This document shows, piece by piece, positions 57,601 through 64,000 of a stretch of DNA of 64,000 nucleotides (the stretch's first letter is position 1; each line of letters starts with the position of its first letter). The DNA comes from Coprinellus micaceus (Eukaryota; Basidiomycota; Agaricomycetes; Agaricales; Psathyrellaceae), in assembly GCA_951394405.1 (NCBI GenBank), contig OX596342.1, positions 434,001 to 498,000 on the forward strand, given 5' to 3'. The notes beneath the pieces were generated by a model. That model saw only the letters and a program-made list of their open reading frames with translations. It was not told where the DNA came from and ran no database searches. Position numbers and translations under genes: made by a program.

Positions 57601-60600
57601 TTAGTGGGTGTTTTCCACTTGACTAGTCCGTCGACCTTATCAGGGTCCATACGAATTCCATGGTCGGTCACTACCCTTCCCAATATCTTCATTTCCTTAC
57701 AGAGTATGAACATCTTCTCTCTGTTTAGAAAGAATTGGGCCTTCCTCAATACGTCGACCACCTTCTTACAATGTGCTATGTGGTCTTCGAGGGTCTCCGA
57801 GTATACGACCAAGTCATCCAGATAGATGTCAATCCATTTCCCTATCCAAGGTGAGAATAGACTCGTCATGATCGTCTGGAAAGTCGCTACCGCGTTGCAG
57901 TCCCCTTGCTGCATTACGTAGCTCAGCATGGGGCCATCTGGTGTCGCCATCGCCGAGTGCTTGACATCCTCTGGCTCGATACGTATCTGCTCATACGCGT
58001 CCGTCCCATCCATGATAGACCTATAGCGAGCCTTAGCAACTCGCCGTAATATCCCTTCCATGTCTGGTAACGGGCACGTCAATTTCTGTGTGTTTGCATT
58101 TCGTTCACGAAGGTCTATTACCGTTCGCAACCGTGGTGGTTCCCCGTTCTTACTAGGTTTAGGTATGCACAACATGGGGACCGTATTGAAGCTGGTGCAG
58201 GGCACCCAACGCTTCGATCTCACGTAGGCGTTTCGCTTCTCGACCCACTGCTTTCGCAGAGGCTCAGGGCATTTCGAGGGCCGCCATTTATACCGTTTCG
58301 TTGGGTCAATTAAAGGTATGCGATGATTAATTTCACGGAGAGGGGGCAATTCTGAATCCATTGCCTTTTTACAGATAGGTTCAGCATAGTCTCTAATTAT
58401 TCTACGCGCCCTCTCGAGGTCCTCTTCGTAAGTCTCCATCGCCTGTGACGATAGGATCTTGACGCCTTTCCCCTCAATAGGTAGAGACGTGTTTGACCCC
58501 ACCATCACCCTTGGCGGATTCATGCCCATGCCAATGCGATGTTGGTGCATGAATGGCGTCCCGAGAATCAGGTCATAACTCTGTAAGTTTATAAGGTCGA
58601 AATATCTCAGTTCCTTTATCTCCTGATATTCAAATTGAACCTTCGTACCGTAGTTGACCTTCGTGCGGGAACCCTGGACGGCAAGTTGGACGTTGAGTGG
58701 TTTGGTGAGTTCGACCTTGGGCACCTTGAGTTGGTCCGCTAATGAATTGGACATGAAGTCCCCCAGGGAGCCAGAGTCGAGTAGTGCCCTCACAGGTCTC
58801 CCTGCTATCTTCGCAACCACGGTTATCGGCTCCGGTACATGCCTCGAAGCGTCCTTACGGTGAGCCGCATTCCGTTCGAGTGCCTTATACTGGGAGGCCT
58901 GCATGTTGGTCGCCATTATCCCTATGTAATCATCGTCCTCGTACCTCAGTTCCTGTACAGCCGGGTAATCTCCCCAGCTCGGTACATCGTCTTCAATCCT
59001 TACCACTCTGAGACAATGATCTTCGCTGACCCAGCGAGTATATTTCGGGTAGTGGGCCTCGATTTCTAGGTTCCGTATGAGCTGCGGCAGTGTTTCCATG
59101 GTGTAGTCAGGCACAGGTTCGTGTTCAATTTGCCTTAACCAATCCTCCATGCTCCACGTACTCAGAATAGCATTCCACAGGTTTTCGTATGCTGCTAACA
59201 GGCGTCCTTTATACCATTCGCTTGGCGAGAAGTCGTCTTCGAAGATCCCCTTAGCCGGCATCAGGCATTTGTACTTCAGCGCTACGTCGACTACTTCATA
59301 GTCTCCGCTCCCAGCCTCATAAGATACTAGGAAGCGGTCGTTTGTTCCAAATTCCCAATGCACTTCACCCGGATAGGGTGAGTTATCTTCGAGTATTGCC
59401 TCCAACTTTTTGGCCATAGGATCTCGCATTTCACGCGGTCCCTTTCCTGGCGTTCGGTTCCATTTGCCTGTGGGTGTCCCGAACATTTTGTTAAGACTTT
59501 TCTGATACCAGCCAACTATATTAAAGTTAGGGTTCCTAGCGGAGTCTCTGTGCAGGACCATGGGCTCTGCGTCTGGGTACATGTCATCCATGATCACGTA
59601 CCCGCCCTCCGCACTATACACCAGGAATCGGTCATTATCGAACGCTCCCTTGAAGCTATCCTGTTTGTACGGCGCTCCTCTCTGGAGCAAGCAATCGACA
59701 CGTTCACGCACTGGATCTTTCGCCGTGGGGTTGCATTCGGGTATGTCCATCCCTAGTGCCTGTATTTTCCACTGCTCAAGACTCTCCCAGCTGTCTGAGT
59801 CCGATCCGAGGGTCTCAAAGAACTCGACCGCATTGTGTAGTTCCGCCGCATCGCATCCTTCAAAATCATCAAACATTTGTTCGACTTCGGTAATCCAGTT
59901 ATTATTCAGACTCTCGCTCGATATGTTATACGACTCTTGGGTCATGGTAGGTTCTTCTTCGAGACCCCATTCCCCTACGGCCATCGCTGAGAGTCCTATT
60001 GTTAGCTCATGGACCGCCTCCGTCGTATCGGCAAGCTCTCGGTTTAGTTCGGCCTCGCCAGACTCAATCTGAACATTGAAGTTCTGCACGTTCGGCGAAC
60101 GGTTACCCTTTTCCTTTACGGAGCTTGATTTCGGGCAATTTCTCGCCATGTGGGTAGTACTCTCCTTACAAATGTAGCATTTACCCTCGCTCTTCAGTCG
60201 AGCTTTTTCTTCGTCGCCTAGGTAGGCCTTCTGTGGTTTACTATTGCCACGAGACGAAGACCCTTTCCCTCTCTCGACACGAGAATAGTTCCTCTTGAAC
60301 TTATCCTGGTTCGAGTTCGTTCCCGAGCGTCCATTGGTCCTGCGTCCGTAATGGCTATTATCTTGGCCACTACGAGCGTTACTCTTGAACCGTTTTTCCG
60401 GGCGCCTATCTTCCGTATCGCGCTGTGTGGCCATCGCCAGCTTGGCTGCTAGCTCAGCGCGTTCAGCCTTCGCAACGATTCGGTCGTACTTGGTGCTCTC
60501 GGGGGATATGCCATCGTACCGGAGTTTGAGTTTGATGTCTGGCCTAAGTCCCCTCCATAGGAACCTTGCTCTCTCGCGATCACGGCGCACGCCCGTTGTA

Positions 60601-62006
60601 AGGAATAATTCATTTAGAATCGACATATATACCCTTAATTCATGTTTTCCTTGCCTCATGTTCTCCAGTCTCTCTTGCTGCTTCTCCTTGAAATCCACTG
60701 GGAAGCATGCATTGAATAGACCCTTGAAGAACTTGGCCAGGTCCCACTTAGTGACTTTGGATGATACTTCGCGAGCATACCAAGAGTATGCGACGCCGGT
60801 AAGGAACTGCGACGCTCTCAAGACCTGTCTATTCTTAGGAGTGTTGGTGTCCTCTATATACAGCATCATTCCGGAGACGAATCTATGGAACTTAGGTGCG
60901 TTGGCTTCGCCATTGTATTTCTCCGGTGGAATTCCCTTGAAGGATGACCCCTTGGAGCCATGATCCTTGCGCCCTCCGCTAGATCTCCTATTTTTAGAAG
61001 GTGCCTCTGAAAGATCACTTGGTTCGCTCTCCGAGCTGCTCGAGTCCGGATCAGATGGTTCTTCCTCACTCGGAGGTTCGCTTTCCTCGTCCGAGGTATT
61101 TTCCGAATTCTCCGAGCTGGAATCAGAGGGCTCACTTGAAGGAGGAGAAATCTTCCCCTTCCCCTTCCCCTTGCTACCCATCTTGTCCGCTTTGTTGAGT
61201 ACCTTGGCAATGTAGCTTTGCCCTTCGAGTTGCTCGGTGGGTTTCAGGTTAGACTTTCTTTTGTCTTTCCTGACCCTTTTTCGCTTGAATCCTGCGGCCG
61301 ACGCGGATACTATTTCATCGGCGTCTATTTCTGGTGAGGTTGCGCGCCTATTGCGGCCGTACTTCGTTCGGTACTTACGCCTCCTCTCTTTATTGTGCTT
61401 ACTCTTGGCACTGGAGTCAGTGGATGAGGACTTCTCATCCTCCATCTGTACATGCTTTTTATTCTTAGCTATGCTATCGTAGATGGCCTGTTGTTGCTCA
61501 AGTTCCTCGTCGGAGAGTTCGATCGCGCCCCAATTGCGCGGATCAATTCCTTTCCCCTTTTGTTTCGAGGGTCCCTCGCCGCGTGAGGATACCGAGTCTC
61601 GCCGCGCTCGTTCTTCGACGCGACGCCTTTTTATGATCCTTTCCCTCTGGGATCTAGTCAATTGATTTTGAGCCATTTCTATTATGTTCAAGCCAATTGA
61701 TTTAACTGGGGTACTACAGTTAGGGATGTCTCCTTCACTTCGAGACCTTTGCAATAGACTTTCGTCAAGTAGTTCATTCTCCCGATCACTCTCGAGTTGA
61801 TCGGGGTGCCCTTCCGTTCCGAATTCGGCGGAGGGCAGCGCCTCTTCAAAGACCTCGGTCTCCGAAGGTCCTTCCGAGCCCTCAGGCTCTTCGGGAGGCA
61901 GGGAAAATTTCCTGCGAGCACTAACGGATACACCAGAAATATTGGACTTACCTTTCTGAGTACCCTTGGACGCGGTGTCCCTGCTGCGTAGGTTGTAGCC
62001 CGACAT
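53286..62006 (-). CDS. Gag-pol polyprotein of the gypsy element (2906 codons, single frame)
   Basis: One uninterrupted frame. Residues 1-340 are a charged, Ser/Glu/Lys-rich leader; about 360-510 the gag capsid-like domain (PPEKYNGEANAPKFHRFVSG, WYAREVSSKVTKWDLAKFFK). About 608-622 is a zinc knuckle, CYICKESTTHMARNC, with five rather than four residues before His. The protease Asp lies in LLDSGS (about 1073). RT is about 1265-1440 with YLDD at about 1394. RNase H is about 1540-1665 (TDACVTG, YTDHKGLKHLLEQ, DALSRL). The integrase zinc domain H...H...CETCNTC is about 1970-2010. The integrase core has Asp in IDFVGPLP, Asp in SDRDKWF and Glu in DGSTERAN (about 2035-2136). A GPY/F module (FIGPYDI) and a chromodomain-like end (EKVLGHTGSGTEARFELLWR, about 2340-2390) follow. 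The last 450 or so codons overlap ORF3 and are low complexity, probably not functional protein. Confidence 0.95.
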   Translation of the reverse strand: MSGYNLRSRDTASKGTQKGKSNISGVSVSARRKFSLPPEEPEGSEGPSETEVFEEALPSAEFGTEGHPDQLESDRENELLDESLLQRSRSEGDIPNCSTPVKSIGLNIIEMAQNQLTRSQRERIIKRRRVEERARRDSVSSRGEGPSKQKGKGIDPRNWGAIELSDEELEQQQAIYDSIAKNKKHVQMEDEKSSSTDSSAKSKHNKERRRKYRTKYGRNRRATSPEIDADEIVSASAAGFKRKRVRKDKRKSNLKPTEQLEGQSYIAKVLNKADKMGSKGKGKGKISPPSSEPSDSSSENSENTSDEESEPPSEEEPSDPDSSSSESEPSDLSEAPSKNRRSSGGRKDHGSKGSSFKGIPPEKYNGEANAPKFHRFVSGMMLYIEDTNTPKNRQVLRASQFLTGVAYSWYAREVSSKVTKWDLAKFFKGLFNACFPVDFKEKQQERLENMRQGKHELRVYMSILNELFLTTGVRRDRERARFLWRGLRPDIKLKLRYDGISPESTKYDRIVAKAERAELAAKLAMATQRDTEDRRPEKRFKSNARSGQDNSHYGRRTNGRSGTNSNQDKFKRNYSRVERGKGSSSRGNSKPQKAYLGDEEKARLKSEGKCYICKESTTHMARNCPKSSSVKEKGNRSPNVQNFNVQIESGEAELNRELADTTEAVHELTIGLSAMAVGEWGLEEEPTMTQESYNISSESLNNNWITEVEQMFDDFEGCDAAELHNAVEFFETLGSDSDSWESLEQWKIQALGMDIPECNPTAKDPVRERVDCLLQRGAPYKQDSFKGAFDNDRFLVYSAEGGYVIMDDMYPDAEPMVLHRDSARNPNFNIVGWYQKSLNKMFGTPTGKWNRTPGKGPREMRDPMAKKLEAILEDNSPYPGEVHWEFGTNDRFLVSYEAGSGDYEVVDVALKYKCLMPAKGIFEDDFSPSEWYKGRLLAAYENLWNAILSTWSMEDWLRQIEHEPVPDYTMETLPQLIRNLEIEAHYPKYTRWVSEDHCLRVVRIEDDVPSWGDYPAVQELRYEDDDYIGIMATNMQASQYKALERNAAHRKDASRHVPEPITVVAKIAGRPVRALLDSGSLGDFMSNSLADQLKVPKVELTKPLNVQLAVQGSRTKVNYGTKVQFEYQEIKELRYFDLINLQSYDLILGTPFMHQHRIGMGMNPPRVMVGSNTSLPIEGKGVKILSSQAMETYEEDLERARRIIRDYAEPICKKAMDSELPPLREINHRIPLIDPTKRYKWRPSKCPEPLRKQWVEKRNAYVRSKRWVPCTSFNTVPMLCIPKPSKNGEPPRLRTVIDLRERNANTQKLTCPLPDMEGILRRVAKARYRSIMDGTDAYEQIRIEPEDVKHSAMATPDGPMLSYVMQQGDCNAVATFQTIMTSLFSPWIGKWIDIYLDDLVVYSETLEDHIAHCKKVVDVLRKAQFFLNREKMFILCKEMKILGRVVTDHGIRMDPDKVDGLVKWKTPTNRELLRGFLGAASYLADDIDRVRVPMGILFNLTSDSVPFRWDFTHQRAFDEVKRLANACKDHHRVPLRYGDSDPPINVVTDACVTGIAGVVSQGEDWKTAKIAAFFSAKLNKAQQNYPVHELEMLAGLETMLRHRDILQGCKFTWYTDHKGLKHLLEQRDLSGRQARWLEKLSSFNFTVVYVPGSENILSDALSRLYAHDAPGTVRARSEYTDHDIVSNDVLESQAITMPLFVGREGAMAVLPKLQCHSLALAAVTRSKTAGTAETVEGASTSEGGATGSNLTIPVGAPTRRSTRTTSAPAVEAPAPGPVTTKPALKKGVRIKAANMGVVVKKTTRRDVTSKAAQEALPVKRTYTRKAVPSAETGRPETGREFAARMRNHFRLKGPRDPMEGASETHGAPIARQAPNDVTTFADDLPSVVPPSLVDVVNSARGLDLMEIVRGKYDRDTFFEVILRNPKEYRNFRVEAGFIYQQDDNRRALCIPRIVIDGRSVRELVIDEAHSVLAHLGARKTIAYLRDHVWWKDMIADVTKFCETCNTCRRGKPSNHKPYGMLHPLEIPTAPWDSIGIDFVGPLPESSNRDGSYDCITVIIDRLTGMVHLVPSRENYTSREVAEMIFESVYKHHGLPRTIVSDRDKWFTATFWEHLHALIGTKLRMSSAYHPETDGSTERANRTVTQMIRQCIGPRQRDWALRLPAVEFAINSARSETTGYAPFFLNTGRMPRSFIWNQASRSEFPGVRVFATRIRNAIMAAHDSIIAARVKQTRNANRRRQLTPFAEGDKVYVSTENIRFPKGLVRKFLPKFIGPYDILRDFRNNSFKVSLPDRMKQRGVHDVFHASKLRIHVPNDDRLFPGRVDDQIWEYDGEGVEQEFAVEKVLGHTGSGTEARFELLWRDGDRTWLPYHKVSHLTVLRDYLEAMNVASIAELGENRGSTHLPNPDPQIELGHVEIENNFPVEDDEDIYKGGDSDKENIPPTGTSSHLPHPPLDARSYHSAMGQTSSLQPPPGSLHPQRHGELGRAHVAFDLGVEGRDQLLRDARVHPLEGVRKLGRLHQDLSNESAQSNAPTNDASAGVPLLRGRVQLEHFVPGEALHAGPEHWGGDHPEPPSHLPGRRPSSYAPGHQRQPHATGNGFRPTRDGDRDRAPWQARQGARHAPRREGGQPREGHAGRILRDVTSSQEGQVGTRFSVNLSATFDVSLQYSGIRPEQQLGSGSPYGSFPPHGQPGPRRDTSRGHGGLRGTQRGFSARGANSSRHPGNSRYGAGHGNPGLRNAHGSHGSRGTRGQRRPVPLAGRQRSVPRPPRQRSTFQPAGRRRDGSSGSGRGDGNTVFGFNSAPSSGSDHPRGQPFGLRADESPSSLFQRASPTPGPSSRPGPSSVAPAAAAEHATPTGVAIAQPQQPGPSGLSPDSRRALAELLDDVPGFLDHTFGDDDVGNHYYD

Positions 62007-62181
62007 GAGTAGAGCTTCGCAGAAGTCGAGGAACGTTCTTGAAACGTTTCGTCTTCTTTTTGGTGTCGTCGTCGAAATCGGAAGGCGAGGTTGATCAGAC
62101 CGTGCGGATCCAGAGGTCGACGTCGAGAGGGGTGTGATAGTTAAAGAGGTTTAGAAAAAGATAGAGGTGTTGTCAAAAATA

Positions 62182-62487
62182 TGTGACGAGGCAGTGAAGA
62201 GTCTCGGCACACGAGAAGAAAGAGCTTTCACACGAAGTAAGTGACAGTTAGAAACTATCGATTTCGGTTAGGCTGAGTAGCTAGGACATCGGGGAGACCC
62301 CTTAAATACCCTACTGTTCCTATAGTATTACATAAACTGTATAGTACCAGTGATGGGGGTAGGAGAGGGGTCGGCGATGTGCTAAGGTACTCGAGACGGA
62401 ACAATGAGTAAAAAGAAATAGATAAGATGAAGAGAAACAGGGGCTTTTAGCTAAGCCCTTTTAGTCAGCGTGGTGACGTCCGTCACA
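62182..62487 (-). repeat. 5' LTR (right copy), 306 bp
   Basis: On the coding strand this copy lies upstream of gag-pol and should act as promoter; a TATTTAAG box is present. No difference from the left LTR was seen. Confidence 0.95.
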
Positions 62488-62492
62488 CAACA
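62488..62492. repeat. Target-site duplication, right copy (CAACA)
   Basis: Matches 52690-52694 exactly. Confidence 0.92.
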
Positions 62493-63218
62493 CTGACAAA
62501 CAACGCGGGATCCCGTGATCGTATCAGTCTGCCGCCGGCCGTCACCGCTGTGCCTCTTTCTGCTCGACTACCATCCCAGTATTCCAGGAACTCGGGAACC
62601 CATTCTCTACCTCAAGCGCGTTCAACCTCACAAACCCTCAAATGCATGCTTTCAGATATTAGCATTGTCTTCATGCTTCAAGCCCTCCAAGTTCGGGAGC
62701 TTGGGAGATGGACGGTCTGGATGAGGCTCTCGTACCGGTTCTTTCGACTCTCAAGGTGTTCATTTTCTTGCTCTTTGGACTTTCTTCAGCTGAAAAATAC
62801 CGCATACATGCAATCTGCATTCAGATTTGGAAACGCTTTAGTATATTCGTTGCTCTTTTGCCTTACCGTTTCGCAGGCTTCATTGTTGAAGTCCCAGATG
62901 TGCCGAGAAGCGTCTGCAACCTGAGATCTGTGAGGGTGAACAATCGTTCGTACACAGGTACTCTTCCTGCTCTATCTCTGGGTAACACCGCTCCTTGGAA
63001 CCCTCAGTTGGACATTCGGGTTTTCTTGCAGACATTTTCGAGCTCGAGGTCGCGTTGGGTTAAGGCTGAGATTTTTCACCCGGAATAGCGCGCCAAAATG
63101 TTCAATATTCAATATTCTGATCGTCGTCGCGTCTTCATGTTGTATTCCCAAGTCTGACAGGTTGGAGCTTGCAGGAAGGACAATATGGCTCGTGAGATCC
63201 CTCATTTGTGCGTTCCTG
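62493..63218. other. Intergenic stretch
   Basis: Before the retrotransposon arrived this was the upstream flank of membrane gene copy B. Overlapping short plus-strand frames are present without splice signals or motifs. No gene supported. Confidence 0.4.
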
Positions 63219-64000
63219 TTAGGCCTTCCGCCAGTCCTGCGAGGACTGAAATAGCGAGACACCGGCCCTACACTACCTCGTCATGTCAAACAAACTCCTC
63301 ATCGTTCGAGAAAACCGTTGAAGTGAAGTCTGAGGATGTGAATGCACGTTCTACCGTCGAAGTGAGTTCTTACCTTCTTGTCGACCGCATCTTTTATGGC
63401 TTCCTTGAACTGGTCACTGGACTTGGCCTCCTCCAGTTTGTGTTTCCACCGGTGACATTCCGGGAGGTCTCCCCAAATGCGCTTCTGATTTCCTGAGTGA
63501 AAGGGTTTCCCAAGGTCCTCGGTAGCCTTGCGGAATTCGTAGCCAAGCTGCTGGCCTTGATTTTCCAGAACCCAACCACCTCTTTGTCCCCCGTTCGATC
63601 TTGCTCTCTTCCTCTTCCCTCGTCTCCAGCTCTGGAAGTCCAGAAGGTTTTGCCGGGGGCCATCACGGCGGCGGGAACTTTGATACAGCGATTGCCGCCG
63701 TGAGTTGAAGGTTCGCAGGCTCTGGTCTTGGCAGAGGCAACAATTCAAGCCTTCGATGCCGTTGTCGTACTGACTTTCCGCAGCTTTTCCTTCTCCTCCG
63801 TGTATTTGGACGCCGCCTCTCTCTCATATCCACACCCTCTTTTGAACCCATTTTCCTGGACGGTGGCGACCGACCACGACGGCCTGGTGCTTGTGCGGCG
63901 CAATATACCCGTGTTGGACGATATCCTGAGGAGATAATAATGTACTGGACGACGTGGACGGTGACCATACTCTCGCTCCTGGAGCTAGCGATTGCAAGCC
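63219..64000 (-). CDS. 3' exons of an unrecognised gene, 5' end outside the window
   Basis: Terminal exons 63245-63219 (SSQDWRKA and stop) and 63721-63374 (from SLRTFNSRRQSLYQSSRRRD to FKEAIKDAVDKK) are joined by a 128-nt intron with a good GTAAGA donor. A 53-nt intron (GTCAGT...ACCAG) links to an upstream exon ending SKYTEEKEKLRK at 63775. Further upstream, DIVQHGYIAPHKHQAVVVGR reads open from about 63935 but in a frame that hits a stop near 63825, so a frameshift or missed intron lies between. The protein is basic, Gln/Arg-rich and partly helical. No family recognised. Confidence 0.5.

Larger units (their letters stand above)
52695..62487 (-). mobile_element. Complete Ty3/gypsy chromovirus LTR retrotransposon (9793 bp)
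   Basis: Two 306-bp LTRs in direct orientation, with no difference seen by eye, bound by TGTGACG...CGTCACA and a 5-bp CAACA duplication. The coding strand is minus, so the 5' LTR is the right-hand one. The order is gag, protease, reverse transcriptase, RNase H, integrase, chromodomain-like end, ORF3. No stop or frameshift interrupts gag-pol. Identical LTRs and an intact frame mean a very recent insertion and a potentially autonomous element. Sense leader between LTR and gag ATG is about 175 nt. It starts TATTTTTGACAACACC, without the TGG expected of a tRNA 3'-end primer site. A purine-rich tract (GGGAGGG) lies just before the 3' LTR. Confidence 0.96.

Noticed and set aside
1..64000. CRISPR array, rRNA gene, prokaryotic operon or natural-product gene cluster
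   Set aside because: No regularly spaced direct repeats with unique spacers, no rRNA-like sequence, and no polyketide, peptide or terpene synthase domains were seen. Gene structure is eukaryotic throughout.

Overview
The window looks like a piece of a basidiomycete (Agaricomycete) nuclear genome. The evidence is many introns of about 46-62 nt with GT-AG ends and CTNAC/CTNAT branch-like sites, an FunK1 fungal kinase, DUF6698-like and DUF6534-like genes, a Plavaka-type DNA transposon and a fungal Ty3/gypsy chromovirus. All exon models below were joined by hand from the sequence. No transcripts were available, so splice sites are predictions; most joined models stay in frame to a stop, which is the main support.

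Layout. 1-5.1 kb: the 3' part of an FunK1 kinase gene, then an ECM14-like inactive carboxypeptidase on the minus strand. 5.7-17 kb: a gene-poor stretch with a truncated RecQ helicase start, a many-exon DUF6534-like membrane protein gene, a small CxxC zinc-binding membrane-tail protein, an apparently intact DUF6698 gene, and short coding fragments including one SNF2-like exon. 17.9-31.3 kb: a 754-aa Pro/Ser-rich unknown protein, a probably frameshifted unknown gene, two small coiled-coil proteins flanking a homeodomain transcription factor with an 18-bp repeat array in its 3' flank, and a foldback element with 63-bp inverted arms. 31.3-40.7 kb: a Plavaka transposase that can be joined into one 1288-aa reading frame, then a poorly resolved coding stretch and an intact 358-aa zinc-finger-like gene. 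40.7-44.2 kb: no gene seen; one small palindromic MITE and a local tandem duplication.

44.2-52.3 kb: a single-pass membrane protein gene and a tandem duplicate pair of large multi-pass membrane protein genes with the same four-exon structure (917 and 937 aa). 52.69-62.49 kb: a complete LTR retrotransposon on the minus strand, with 306-bp LTRs showing no difference by eye, a CAACA target duplication, one uninterrupted gag-pol frame (2906 codons) and a spliced third ORF that lies wholly inside the pol frame. The end of the window holds the 3' exons of another minus-strand gene.

The window reads as a transposon-rich accessory region: at least two potentially autonomous elements, two non-autonomous elements, gene fragments, and lineage-expanded basidiomycete families among a few ordinary genes. 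No operons, CRISPR arrays, rRNA or convincing tRNA genes were seen.
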